Positions 54,174 through 64,000 of a stretch of 64,000 nt of DNA are shown piece after piece; the stretch's first letter is position 1, and every line of letters begins with the position of its first letter. The DNA lies in assembly GCA_016584495.1 (NCBI GenBank), contig WAID01000003.1, positions 992,001-1,056,000 on the forward strand, written 5' to 3'. The DNA is from Celoporthe dispersa (taxonomy: Eukaryota; Ascomycota; Sordariomycetes; Diaporthales; Cryphonectriaceae). The notes under the pieces are model-generated. The model was not told the origin of the DNA. It saw only the letters and a list, made by a program, of their open reading frames with translations, and made no database searches. A program made the translations under genes and the position numbers.

Positions 54174-55782
54174 GTCCTATGTAAGTATGGCTGTTTGTTG
54201 GTGGGATCATCTGCTGTCCGGGAGTTGGCGCCGGCTGAGAGACGGAGGAGGAGGAGGAGCAGGAGGAGGGGGAGGATGATGATGATGTTGTTGACGTTGA
54301 TGTGGTTGATGATGATGATGGTGATGATGGTGAAGATGGGAGAGGCACCCTAGGCAGGGCTTGCTGCGACACAGCGCTGCCCGTCTGCGAGGAGGAAGAT
54401 TGAGCAGCAGACGGTGCTGCTCGAGGACTGTAGGACAATGATGATGCATCATTAGTCTTGCTGACCTCGTTGTTGTTGTTATCCTTGTTGGGATCGGCTC
54501 TGGAGACACACTGGAACCGAATCCTGTCGTAGAGCGAGTACGGGCTACCGCGACGACGGACAGCAGCCTTTTGTTTTGATAATGAACGGGCCTTGATTTG
54601 GGCAGCTTTCTCGCGGCGTTTGTCCTCCTCTGTTGGATAAGGCAAAGAAGTAAAGGACCTGCTACCTCTGGGCCTCGTGGTCCATGATGGAGGAGGCATG
54701 CTGCCGGGAGGAGGAGGAGGAGGAAGAGGAGAAGGGTGCATGCTGTTGCTACCCTGTGCATGCGGAAATCCAGGTATCATGTTGCTGGCCGGCAGGGCAG
54801 GAGACAAGCTGATCTCGGTCAGCGATAGGGGAAACATACTGGTCTCGGTCAGGGACTGCGGAGAGGGTCTAGCACTACTGTCCAGACCATGCAGTGGAGG
54901 AGGAGGAGGAGGAGGGGTAGGCAGCCCGGGCTGCCATGCCTGGTGATGATACGGAGAAGGAGGAGGAGGCATGCTGCCGTGTGGTGGAAATTGCATTTGC
55001 ATGCTGCCGACCTGATGCGGTGGAAAGTGAGGAAGCATATGGGCATGCGGTGCTTCTATTGGCCTAGACATGTCGGCGTCGGCTGGTGACTGCTGAGGAG
55101 GAGGAGGACTCATAGAAGCACCAGCAGTATAGGAGGCTGTCTGCTGGGGGGACGTGGTGAGGACCTGCGAGGGCCAAGGCACCACGCCGCCGCCGGCGCG
55201 GTGCTGTTGTTGTGGGTGCAGCCAAGACGCGCCGGCCTGTTCCTGGCAGATGCGGATGGCGGTCTGTTCTGGACAGAGCATCAGGGCGCTGGCCTCCTGG
55301 AGCGGGTTGCGCACGGGAGACAGATGCTGCTGCATGACCGTGGGCTGCGGTGTATAAAAGGCCATGTTGGTAGCAGCCGCAGCCGCCATGAGCGACGACG
55401 ACGGGTCCTGCAGGGCAGGATTGGTAACTGTGGTGGTGGTGGGAGTCGTGGTGGTGCTGGTGGTGACGACGGGTAGTGCTGGTAGTGCTGGTGGTGAAGG
55501 TGGTGGTGGTGGTACCGGTGCTGGTGGTGGCGGCGGCGGCGGTGGTGCTGTTGCCGGTGTAGGATCGTAACCATGACCTTTCATGAAGGCCTGTGGTGGA
55601 AGACCTATGTCGGCCTGGAGCGGTGATTGTCGAGACCCCATATTGGCCTCGGGCTGCGGTGAACAAAACACAGAATTCACGCCGGCGTTGAGCTGTTGCT
55701 GATGAGACATAGCAGTCGAGGCGGCCCCCCTGGTGTTGTTGTTCCCTGATGAGACACGGCAGGCGAGATGTCCTGGAATCAC
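54034..55782 (-). CDS. Pro/Gln/Ser-rich protein with a basic helix (probably upstream exon of the same gene)
   Basis: Open for 582 codons. It is mostly Pro, Gln, Ser and Thr runs, with one different segment near residues 385-440: YPTEEDKRREKAAQIKARSL then SKQKAAVRRRGSPYSLYDRI, a lysine/arginine-rich helix followed by a hydrophobic stretch. That resembles a basic DNA-contact region, but no leucine zipper follows. An in-frame stop lies shortly upstream (about 55849) and the first codon of the open stretch is GTG, so this is likely an internal exon. Its 3' end overlaps the start of the 448-codon frame in another phase. Confidence 0.45.
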   Translation of the reverse strand: MIPGHLACRVSSGNNNTRGAASTAMSHQQQLNAGVNSVFCSPQPEANMGSRQSPLQADIGLPPQAFMKGHGYDPTPATAPPPPPPPPAPVPPPPPSPPALPALPVVTTSTTTTPTTTTVTNPALQDPSSSLMAAAAATNMAFYTPQPTVMQQHLSPVRNPLQEASALMLCPEQTAIRICQEQAGASWLHPQQQHRAGGGVVPWPSQVLTTSPQQTASYTAGASMSPPPPQQSPADADMSRPIEAPHAHMLPHFPPHQVGSMQMQFPPHGSMPPPPSPYHHQAWQPGLPTPPPPPPPLHGLDSSARPSPQSLTETSMFPLSLTEISLSPALPASNMIPGFPHAQGSNSMHPSPLPPPPPPGSMPPPSWTTRPRGSRSFTSLPYPTEEDKRREKAAQIKARSLSKQKAAVRRRGSPYSLYDRIRFQCVSRADPNKDNNNNEVSKTNDASSLSYSPRAAPSAAQSSSSQTGSAVSQQALPRVPLPSSPSSPSSSSTTSTSTTSSSSSPSSCSSSSSVSQPAPTPGQQMIPPTNSHTYIGHGKHGSDPAVTLLLPPAGWRSVFTMPNTHRPTPATTLAFCCGTSSS

Positions 55783-56261
55783 TGCTGATGAGACACCAAG
55801 GCTTGTTGTTGTGGTTGTTGTTGTTTTTATTGCGATGATGATGAATCAGACGGCGAGGTAGCCAAGTAGTTGTAGTTGTTGCTGTAGTTGTTGTAGCCTG
55901 GACAGGGCCAGTAATAATAGTAGTAGTAGTCGTAGTGGCAGCAGTAGTAGTGGTACTAGTAGTAGTAGGAGGAGTACTAGTCGTAGTAGTCTGTGGTGGT
56001 AGAAAAGGCGGAGGCGGCGGCGGATAGGATGGTGGTGGTAGTGGAGGAGGAGGAGGAGGAGCAGGATAAGAATGAGGAGACACAGCAGTCCTTGACGGCG
56101 GCGATGAGCTGGTGGTGCCGGGACGAGCTTTTTGTTCGAGGAGGGTCAGAGAAGGTACAGTACCGCCCACGGCGCAAGGGATGAGTGAGGCGTGGATGAA
56201 GTATCCGCGGGAGGGGCTGGGTTGGCTTGGGTTTTGGTTGTTGGCACGTACTCTCGCTCTC

Positions 56262-56265
<4 letters not shown>

Positions 56266-56323
<58 letters not shown>
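56266..56323. repeat. (CT)n microsatellite, about 58 bp
   Basis: About 29 uninterrupted CT units. On the minus strand it is (GA)n, just past a GTGAGT that could be a splice donor for the small Cys-rich ORF, so it may lie in an intron. Confidence 0.95.
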
Positions 56324-56329
<6 letters not shown>

Positions 56330-56345
56330 TCCCTCACTCTCTCGG

Positions 56346-56558
56346 CTACTCACTTGCTATCTCCCTGTTGTCCTCCTCTTCCTGCTTCGGATTGTTCTCC
56401 TCCTTCGGCTGCGGCCCGCACGTCGGGCAGGTGGCCGTAGTAAATCTTACTCCCGGGATATGGATACGCTCGCACGACCCCTCGTTGTTGCATGTGATGA
56501 TGCAGATGAAGCTGACGCGCGAGCAGCACCGGTACTTATTGACCTGCTCGAAACACAT
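56346..56558 (-). CDS. Small Cys-rich protein or N-terminal exon
   Basis: Start ATG 56558, 70 codons. It reads MCFEQVNKYRCCSR, FICIITCNNEGSCERIHIPG and TTATCPTCGPQPKEENN, then an acidic tail and TGA... The cysteine pairs (CC, C..C, CPTC) resemble the short zinc-binding N-termini of many fungal small proteins that begin with a MCxE/MCFEQ stretch; this family recall is from memory. Near the end GCAAGTGAGT offers a strong splice donor, so this may be the first exon of the Gln/Pro-rich gene to its left, with the (GA)n tract inside the intron. Alternatively it is a stand-alone small protein. Confidence 0.4.
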   Translation of the reverse strand: MCFEQVNKYRCCSRVSFICIITCNNEGSCERIHIPGVRFTTATCPTCGPQPKEENNPKQEEEDNREIASE

Positions 56559-59500
56559 TGTGAGGACAAGAGGCGGGTCAGTGAGAGACACACACACACA
56601 CACACACACACAATGGCAAAAGTAAGTAGGTAGCTCTTCTTCAGGGCAGGACAGACAAGGGGGGGGTGGCAAGAGGAAAATGTCTCTGTCTGGGCTCGCT
56701 GTCGAGACACTGGACAGGAATTCTTATACGTGCACACCCGGCCCATCCCTCACGCGCGCGCCCGCAGCTGCCGCAGCTCTCCCGTCATGACTTGCTGTAC
56801 GCTGAGCTGTTCCTCTCCCCCTCCACCCCTGTGAGGCGGGGACACAGGGAACGAATCATAATCTGCTCAGACGGGAGATGTGTCTCGGCCGGGTCGCGAG
56901 GCAGCAGAGAGAGGAAATGAAAGGAAAAAAAAAATTGAAAAGTGAAGCAGAAAAAGAAAAGTCGAGGCAAGCCACACGCGGTCGAGACAGGCCGGGTGTG
57001 CTAGCCAGCCCAGCCGCCCAAATACGGAATGCCCGTTCCCCCCTCCCCCCCTTCTTTTTTTCTTTTGTCATTTTTGCTTTTGCCGGCCGGACTGACCACT
57101 CACAGGCACGAACGCTCATTTTTCCACCGTCGCAACGCTCTCTGTCTCACCGTGCGCGCCAGGCAGGGGTCGTGGAGGGACGGGCCAGCACCGTTGAGGG
57201 GAGAGAAGAAAGCAGAGAGAGACACAGAGAGGGGGGGAGTGTTGGTACTCTCGACAACACGCGCTGTTCATAGTCCTGATCTCGAAGCTATCCGCTGTAG
57301 GCGGACACCAGGCAGCAGGGATAGATGCATTCGAGGCGGGCTTGTTGTCAAGTCAATGGGCAGACAGACAGGAGTGTTGGGAGCTGGACCAAGCCACAAG
57401 ACCTCACACGCGCCCAATGAAGGGTGGTTTCAACCCCCTCCTCTCTTGTCCTTTATTTCTTTCCCTCTCTCGCATAGGGAGATCGGATTGGTTCGAGCTG
57501 AGTCGAGGGAGTATTGGGCCATTTCCCTCCTCTCTTCTTTTTGGTCTGGTTTTGGTGATAGTTGAGCTGCGAACACGGGCTCACTTGGTAGAAATCGGTC
57601 TCGTCGCGTTTCGCCTTGATCATCGAGATTGTTCTTGTTCTATGGTTGGGAAAACTGTGGTATATGTGTGAGTATGTGTGAGCGCGCGTGCGAGAGAGAG
57701 AGAGAGACAGAGAGAGACAGGCAGAGGGTGCGTGTGTGTGTCTGTATAGTGTTGTTGGCGACAGAAGAAAAAAAGGTGGGGCGACGGATAGAGGAAGAGA
57801 GGAAAGAATGGGCCCGTTCATTACGTACCAGAGACGGGTTAGTAGAAGAAGAAGGTATGGATGGCACCACGATCTCTGATCCACACACACCCCCTCCCGG
57901 GGCCGGGGGGGCCAGCAGTCACCTCTCCCCAAGTACCATGTACAGTAGGGTACAGAGAGAACCGTGTACCATGGTACCCGCGTAGCTGAGTTCGATCTGG
58001 GGTTCTCGATCTACCGCCGCCAGTTCATCCGTCAGTAAGGGGAGTGAGTCAGTCAGTTCATCCTGTCGGCAGGGTTAAGCGGACTAATGCCGTTGGTGAG
58101 GGAGAGAGAGGTACAGGGGCGAGGGCCTGGCGTCGATCTTCGGGTCGGGCAGCGTTCGTGGGGTGTCCTGTTCCTGGCGGACAGCTGTTGGTGGTTGACG
58201 AGGTGGCTGTCTCGACCGGCTGACGAGTACTGCAGATGAACTGCTCAAGACAAGGGGAAGAGAAACAAAAAGGAAAAAGAAGAAGAGAAAAAAAGGGAAA
58301 GAAGGGAAGGAAGACTATTGGGCGATCTTGTGTGTTGGGACCGTTACAGGTTGACACATATACATAGTAGGTCAAAAAGATGACGAGGTATGCCAGAATG
58401 GTGATTCCCCGACCCCTGTAGCATTTGGGCCTGATGGGCCTGATCGTCAGTGAGTTTACCTCAAGCGCCCCAGGGGTGCCCCCCTCCATCCCTACAGGCG
58501 ATCACCACGATAGAGGCCTAGGCCAGTTCTGCTGGTCGCTTGGCGGTACACACCCACCACACCCAAGTAATTCTGGGGAGAATTGTAATCGTGTGATGGA
58601 AAGGAATTAGATTCGAGGGGGAGAAGAATGGAGAAGAAAGAAAAAAAAAAGGGAGGGAGGGAGGATACCCTCCTGTCATAGCATTTCATCCGGAGTCGGT
58701 GGGTAGAGAGAGGCCTTGTAGGTAGTGTGGTCTTTTGCGCCCTTGGTAGTTGACCTGTATAGATTAGTATGCCTGCAAGTAGACTTACAAGGGAGAGAGG
58801 TATGAACAATCTACCTCTGGTGAGCCCTCAGAGACTGTAGTAGAAGGGTGAGTGGGGGTGGAAGGAGAAGAAGTAATGCATGGGAATGAAGAACGCGAAG
58901 TCCTTGTTTTTTTTCTCTTCTTCTTCCCGATTCTAAGTTCAGTGCAGGCAAGAAGTCCACTCATCTCCCCTACTACCTTCCTTTCGCAGTGGACTGTGGC
59001 CATGTAAACTGTCAGCCTCGCGCCTTCCCCCTCGCCCCCCTTTCCAACCGCGTCAGGCAACCTGAGCAAGGCTCCTTCCCCCCTTCCAAAGCAGGCTGAT
59101 GTTGGCCTATGGGGTTGAGCGGCTGATTGAACGGCAGTCTGGTACAAGAGGCCTTCTTGATATTACTTTTGTTTATCCTTCTCCTCGTTCTTATTAGTAA
59201 TTGCTTGTAGTAGACGGACGGGTATGACTTTTGTCTGCCAGAGTTTTCCGACACCCTGCGCAGGCAGGTGGGAAGGGATAACTACAGCAGGTGCTACTTA
59301 GCTGCTCAGGCCGCTAAGGGCGGGGTAGTGGGGGCTCTAGCTATGACCTGCCCACCACGGCTTGTCGGGGTTTGGCATTTGGTCCTTGATGACAATTGCC
59401 TGGCCTCTCCACACCCAGCAGGTATTGTTTTCCATGATGAAGCCATTTCAGAATTCCTTGTTTCCTCTATTACTAGTAAATAATGACAATAGGTCTTGTC

Positions 59501-60040
59501 AGGGCGGGCGAGATGAGAGATAGTTAGCAGGGGGTAGGCTGAGTAGGGCCAGGTTAGCAGGCTCCACTCTTTGTAGGGGCCACCATGTCTCCTGCCCAAG
59601 CAATGCGGTGTCTGTTGAAGAAGCAATAACCAGACAAGAGGCAGTAGTAGTAGCGTGATCTTGGTGCCCAATCGATCGTCACCCTCTTCTTCTCTTCTTT
59701 CTAGGATGGAAAGCGCTTGCTTGATAAGGAGACTTGGCTAAGAACAAATGAGCTTTTCACGTCTTATCAGAGAGGCGGGGTCCAGTAATCCGAGGCTGAG
59801 GTGGCAGGGCGTCAGCCTCGAGCGGCCACCGTGTCCAGCACCTGAAAGCAGTCAAGGTGAAAAGGACAGACCATTGATTCCTATTAAGAGAGAAAGAAAG
59901 AAAAAACCATTTCTAACAAAAAGCCCCAGAACATCTCACAACCAGCACCCCCCCCCCCCCACTCTCTCCTGTGCTTGCCTGAACCTCGTCGTCTCTCCTT
60001 TTACACAGTCACCTTGCTCACATCAAGCGTACCCGTAGGC
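56559..60040. other. 3.5 kb gene-poor region
   Basis: Microsatellites at 56588-56611 (CA) and 57690-57725 (GA), a perfect 12 bp palindrome GTACCATGGTAC at 57966-57977, and a C run at about 59948-59960. Frames are short and without domains. The right end is the 3' flank of the kinase gene. Confidence 0.45.
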
Positions 60041-61998
60041 TCAGCTGTCCAGGTCCAGATCCAGGCCAAAGGCGAGGTCTAGGTCCATGCCCATGTCCAG
60101 GTCCAGCTCCAGGTCCCAGTCGCTGGTGATCTCGGCCAGCTCCTCGGCGGTGATGCGGTCTACTACCGGCAGGAGCATGCTGTGCACCAGGGAGCCCAGC
60201 TCGGCCTCCTCGCTGCTCTCGTACAGGGTGTCGGAGAACTCGAGCCTGTCGCGCAACCTGCTGACCTCCTCCAGCCAGCTCCGCATGGCCTCTCGCGCAG
60301 CTGGTTCCCCCCGCTGACGTCCCTGACGAGCCACTCGCGGTGCTGGTGGTGATGGCGGTACCAGCTCTCGGGCAGCACACAGCGCCGCATCACGTACAGC
60401 ATGACCACCCCGAGGGCGAAGACGTCTGCTGTCGTGCCACGGAGGCCCTGGTCCATGTACTCGGGCGCCACGTACCACGGCGAACCCTCGCTGTCGGCCC
60501 GCTCGCTCGGCCCCGCGAGGCCAAAGTCGACCAGCACGGCTCCGCCCTCGATAGCCTGGTAGGGCCCAGCGGCCGGCCAGGACATGTCGGTGTAGAGGAT
60601 GTTAGCGGGCCGGATGTCGTTGTGGGCAATGCCCTGCTCGGCCAGGTAGGCAACGGCGCTGGAGATGTGGGTCAGGATGCAGATGGCATCCCGGACGCCG
60701 CCCAGAAAGCAGCCGCGGTCTTCCTGTCCGGCCTGGGCGCACCAGCGGGCACTGCCCAGGTCCTTGTGTGGCTTGTACTCCAGGTGGAGGGCCATGGTAC
60801 GCGGGTCGAACCCGCGAAGACAGGCAAGGCGGTTCTGAAAGACAAGGCCGTCGTTAGTATATATGCTCTCATCAGGGGTGTCTGGTCTTGACCATCTACT
60901 TACGTGCTGCAGGTTTCGGCGCGCGGAGAACTCAGCCCACCAGGCGCTGGCGGTGTAATCAGCACTGTCCGCCGTGTCGCTGTTGTGCGACCCGTCAGGG
61001 CGGACAGGCACCTTGACGGCCACGACGCCAGACACAGACGTGGCACTGCTGCTGCTGCTGCCGCCGCCGTTGCTGGTGTTCTCGGAGGCGGCCTGAGAGT
61101 GCCCGGAGTGGCTGCTCTCGGGTCTTCCGGTGATCCTGTTCATGATGTCTTGGAGCGTCTGGTACTGGTACCGCTGATGCTGGCCCCGGAGAGAACTGCC
61201 AGGCCGCACGAGCCCCGACGTGTCGTAGGGCTGGAAAGGCAGGTGTTCAACCAGAGACCCCGCCGGCTGAGTGCTGGCCCTGACCCTCTTGGCCGGCTGC
61301 GGTGTATCCTCGGCGGATCTCTTGGTGGCGCCGCCCGATGATGGTTCAGGCTCCTGTTCTTCTTGTTCTTGTGCTTGTTCTTGCTCTTCTTCTTCCTCTT
61401 CTTGCTCATCTTCGCCATCTTCATCGCCTGGTTGATAGGGGCTGGGCAGGACCTGCAGCTCCACGGAGCTGTCTGGGTCGGAGAGCCTCCAGCAGGCCGA
61501 GTCGATGATCATCATACCCCAGGGGTGCACCTGGTGCTGGGTTCCGTACTCCATGTGAGGGAGGGGTACGACTGAGAGAGGTTCTTTGCCCATGTTGACA
61601 AGGACCACCCCGTCCGAGGCTGGGATGTAGTGGAGGTTGCACTCGATGGTGCCCATCTTGAGGTTGCACTTGACCTCATCATGGCTCTGCTCCGCGCCCG
61701 GGAGCCCGAACGAGTTGGACGAGTTGTCCTGCCAGATCTGGGGCTCCACCGACAGCTCGCACGCCCCTCCGGAACGGATGGAGATGGTAGGGTTGCCATC
61801 CGTATGCCTGAAGATGATCCTGGGGTCCCGCCACAGTCTTGGGCGCTCTTGGTCGTGAGCCGTTGAATCCCTAAGCATCTCCTCTGCTGCTGCTGCTGGG
61901 GATTCCGCGCGCTCGGTGTGGACTCCCAGCTCGGCCATCCTAGCTTCGACGTAGCCAGGAGGGTGAGGGTTCGTTGTCTGGCTGCCCACACTGCTCAT
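60041..61998 (-). CDS. Divergent protein kinase-like protein with Leu-Asp repeat tail, one frameshift
   Basis: Start ATG 61998 (MSSVGSQTTNPHPPGYVEAR). Residues 1-330 are unlike any kinase and include an acidic Glu/Gln run and KRSAEDTPQPAKRVRAS, a likely nuclear signal. The kinase core shows GVVAVKVPV (possible ATP lysine), WWAEFSARRN, GIAHNDIRPANILYTD (catalytic Asp and Asn), VLVDFGLAG (DFG), VAPEYMD (APE) and TTADVFALGVVMLYV. One intron, 60903-60835 (GTAAGT, TACTAAC, TTTCAG). In the frame as given the protein ends at 60163, but a one-base change in the C6 run at 60307-60312 gives REAMRSWLEEV and a tail DLELDLDMGMDLDLAFGLDL ending at 60041, total about 629 residues. The key residues are all present, so it is probably active. 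Substrate unknown. Confidence 0.75.
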
Positions 61999-63417
61999 TG
62001 TTTAGGTTTGATCTGGCAGAGCAAGAAGAAGAAGATGAAACAAGGGATAGACAGAGAGGGGGGGAGGAGGTAGTGGTGAAGAACAGCTGTATCAAGAAAA
62101 GAAAGAGAGGGGAAGCCTGCTGGCTGCTCAGTCTGCAGAAAGAAAAGAAGAAGAAGAAAGAAAAACAGAAAACAGAAAATGTCCCACATCAAGGCGAGGT
62201 TAAAATACTTGTTAGATCAAGGGAGAGACGGGAGGGGGGGAGGAGGAGGCCGACTGGAATGCTTAGGGCGGCGCGTACTGCGGCCGCATATCTGTGAGAA
62301 AGGGAGAACCCAAAAAAAAAAAAAAAAAAGCATCCCTGCTGAGTTTCGTCGTGGTCTTGCGCCGTGTTGTGGGCTTTCCGTTTCGATTCGTTGGCTTTTT
62401 GCCAGCAATGACTGGTAGCAGCATGTGTGGGCCTGGAGTGTCCACGAGGCCCGCACAGCAGATCCAGCAGGCTTCTGCATCCCCATCGCAGCCGAGCACG
62501 GGCCTGTGGGCAACACACAAGCATCCCACAGCCAGGTGGCCCGTGGTTTGCAGCAGGACCAGGATGTCGATGGGTTTGGCGCGGTCCAGAAGCATTGGAA
62601 GGTCCAGTTTAGGCGCGCTTGAATTATCCATGCAGCCGCCGTTTGCCTCACCACCAACATGAGGACATAGGGAGGGAGAGAGAGGTAGAGACGATATGGG
62701 GAGGGGCCAGGTATTTGATTGAGGGAGATGTTGCCACGCGTTCGTCTTGCCAGCGCATGCTGACGACCCCCTTCCCGGTGGTGCTGGAGTACATCAGACC
62801 ATCCTGCATGCCGAGAGTCAAGACCCAGACTGCACGACGCAAATTGGGCGAGTCCATTTTTTTTCTCTTTTTTCTTTTTTGCGCTCCATCTCACATCTGG
62901 GTGTCATTACCACCCTTCCGCTGGTTCCGGTTGTTTTCTCCGCGAACCACATCTCCAGCCCACAGCCGTAACGAGCAGGAGCAAGAAAATCGGAAAGGGC
63001 GCGAAGCATCCATGGACAGTCATCATACCGGCGACCTTGAACTTGGCACCATGTGCCGCTGGGCCCAGGATCCTCTCCATTGCGACCTGGATGTCCGACG
63101 TGGCCTCCTCGCTTCCGAATGCCCTGAGAAGCTTGCCAGCGTGCAGGCCGTGGCTCACGGCGCATCCTCCGTGCCCAGCACCTCGAGCCTACAGTGGCGG
63201 GCCATCTGGGCCGAGAGAACCACTCTGAAGCTGGCCACGGTGCACCACAACTTTTAGGGAGCTGTTACTCCCGCCAGACGAATACCAAAAACAACTCAGC
63301 CCTCATGTATTGTTCCGAAAAGGTGAGGCTGAATTCGGGAGTCGAAGGGCAAGGTAGAGAGAAAGAGATGGGGGGGAGAAGAGAGGGAGAGAGGGAAGGT
63401 AGATCGACGTTGGTGAG

Positions 63418-63449
<32 letters not shown>

Positions 63450-63738
63450 GGAGAGAAATCGACTTGGGCGACGTAGAGAGATAGAGAGAGAGAGGTCGAT
63501 GGAGTTCAGTGTAAAGGGGACAGAGGGTGGAGATGGTACAAGGCGCGGATGTTGGCATCCATTGAACCTCCACCACGTGTACGGTCTCTCGCGTAGAAGG
63601 CGAGGTGGTGAGGACTCAATGGCAAGGGGCGCATATCCATCGTCTTGGCCTGTACAATGCTTCCCGCAGAGAGAGACTTGGGGAGATCGGAAAGCCGTCA
63701 ATTAGAGTTACTTTCCCCAAGCCGGTCCCTTCTCGAGA
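61999..63738. other. 1.7 kb region, unresolved minus-strand coding possible
   Basis: Minus-strand pieces read like protein: MSHGLHAGKLLRAFGSEEAT (63158 down), VLTLGMQDGLMYSSTTGKGV (about 62830 down) and LPMLLDRAKPIDILVLLQTT (about 62600 down). I could not join them with consistent splice sites, and the plus strand is also open for 212 codons at 62619-63257. An A run lies at 62311-62329 and (GA)n-rich DNA at 63355-63500. Confidence 0.3.
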
Positions 63739-64000
63739 TCACAGATCCTCCTGCTCGGCAGGCAAATGGAGGATACAGCGTCGGAACCATGGCCAGTATA
63801 CGTCCCTCGCCCATGCAGCCAGCAGCTGCAGCCCATAGACGATCTTGTAGATGCCGGCAGCATCGCGGGTATGTCCAAATGGATACTCGGTCCACAGCAG
63901 CTGGGAGAAATCCAGTGTCAGGAAGTAGTCTTTTGGGCTTGAGCAGAAGAGGGGAGGTCAACTTACAGTCTTGTCTTGCTCCTGGGTGGTGGCGACAAAA
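63739..64000 (-). CDS. 3' end of a minus-strand gene cut by the right edge
   Basis: The last exon 63900-63739 reads LLWTEYPFGHTRDAAGIYKI, VYGLQLLAAWARDVYWPWF and a tail ending PAEQEDL before TGA (63741-63739). An intron lies at 63966-63901 (GTAAGT to CTCCCAG, phase 0). The preceding exon enters from the right edge and contributes FVATTQEQDKT. Aromatic-rich sequence and clean splice signals make coding likely, but too little is visible to name the protein. Confidence 0.6.

Noticed and set aside
55064..56353. 429-codon minus ORF beginning with Glu-Arg repeats
   Set aside because: Starts in the (GA)n tract, is mostly Thr/Pro/His low complexity, and overlaps the better 582-codon frame; parts could still be exon sequence.
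56112..56633. Plus-strand ORFs reading Leu-Ser repeats
   Set aside because: Produced by the (CT)n microsatellite.
1..64000. tRNA or rRNA genes
   Set aside because: I looked for B-box-like GGTTCRA..CC with matching stems and found none; the GGGTCGAACCC at about 60804 lies inside the kinase coding sequence.

Overview
The window reads as nuclear DNA of a filamentous ascomycete (Pezizomycotina). Introns are short (about 48-98 bp, GT-AG, often with a CTNAC-like branch point). The gene families are fungal: FunK1 kinase, DMATS-type prenyltransferase, NRPS-like reductase, PTH11/rhodopsin-domain membrane protein and F-box-like protein. I cannot name the species.

Left part (1-12 kb): an accessory region. 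It holds a retrotransposon gag-like scrap at the left edge, a small membrane-associated hypothetical gene, a 746 bp MITE-like element (2292-3037) with long inverted ends and TA flanks, a secreted epoxide hydrolase gene (4041-5721) and a FunK1 kinase locus with a truncated tandem copy (7329-10511).

Core (12-27 kb): what looks like a specialised-metabolite cluster. In order it has a cytochrome P450 (minus), a DMATS aromatic prenyltransferase (plus, divergent from the P450), a phenylalanine ammonia-lyase-like gene (plus), a rhodopsin-domain membrane protein (minus) and an adenylation-carrier-reductase enzyme (A-T-R, plus). The simplest pathway reading is inference: PAL makes a cinnamate, the A-T-R enzyme activates it and reduces it to the aldehyde, DMATS prenylates the aromatic ring, and the P450 and perhaps the epoxide hydrolase process the prenyl chain. 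I do not recognise this combination as a described cluster.

Right of the cluster (27-33 kb): an F-box-like gene and a 365-codon gene of a common fungal family with a nuclease-like FLEAK motif and an acidic tail.

Right half (33-64 kb): a sharp change in texture. Long stretches without genes are full of microsatellites, homopolymer runs, a 12 bp minisatellite and a four-copy repeat of about 150 bp. Between them lie low-complexity hypothetical genes (41.9, 45.8, 48-49 and 52.8-56.5 kb), a divergent protein kinase (60-62 kb) and the 3' end of a minus-strand gene at the right edge.

A recurring oddity is that the epoxide hydrolase, P450, PAL, A-T-R enzyme, FunK1 and right-hand kinase each read through only if one or a few single-base indels, mostly in or beside short homopolymers, are allowed for. 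This is either shared decay or an assembly-quality signature, and it decides whether the pathway is alive.
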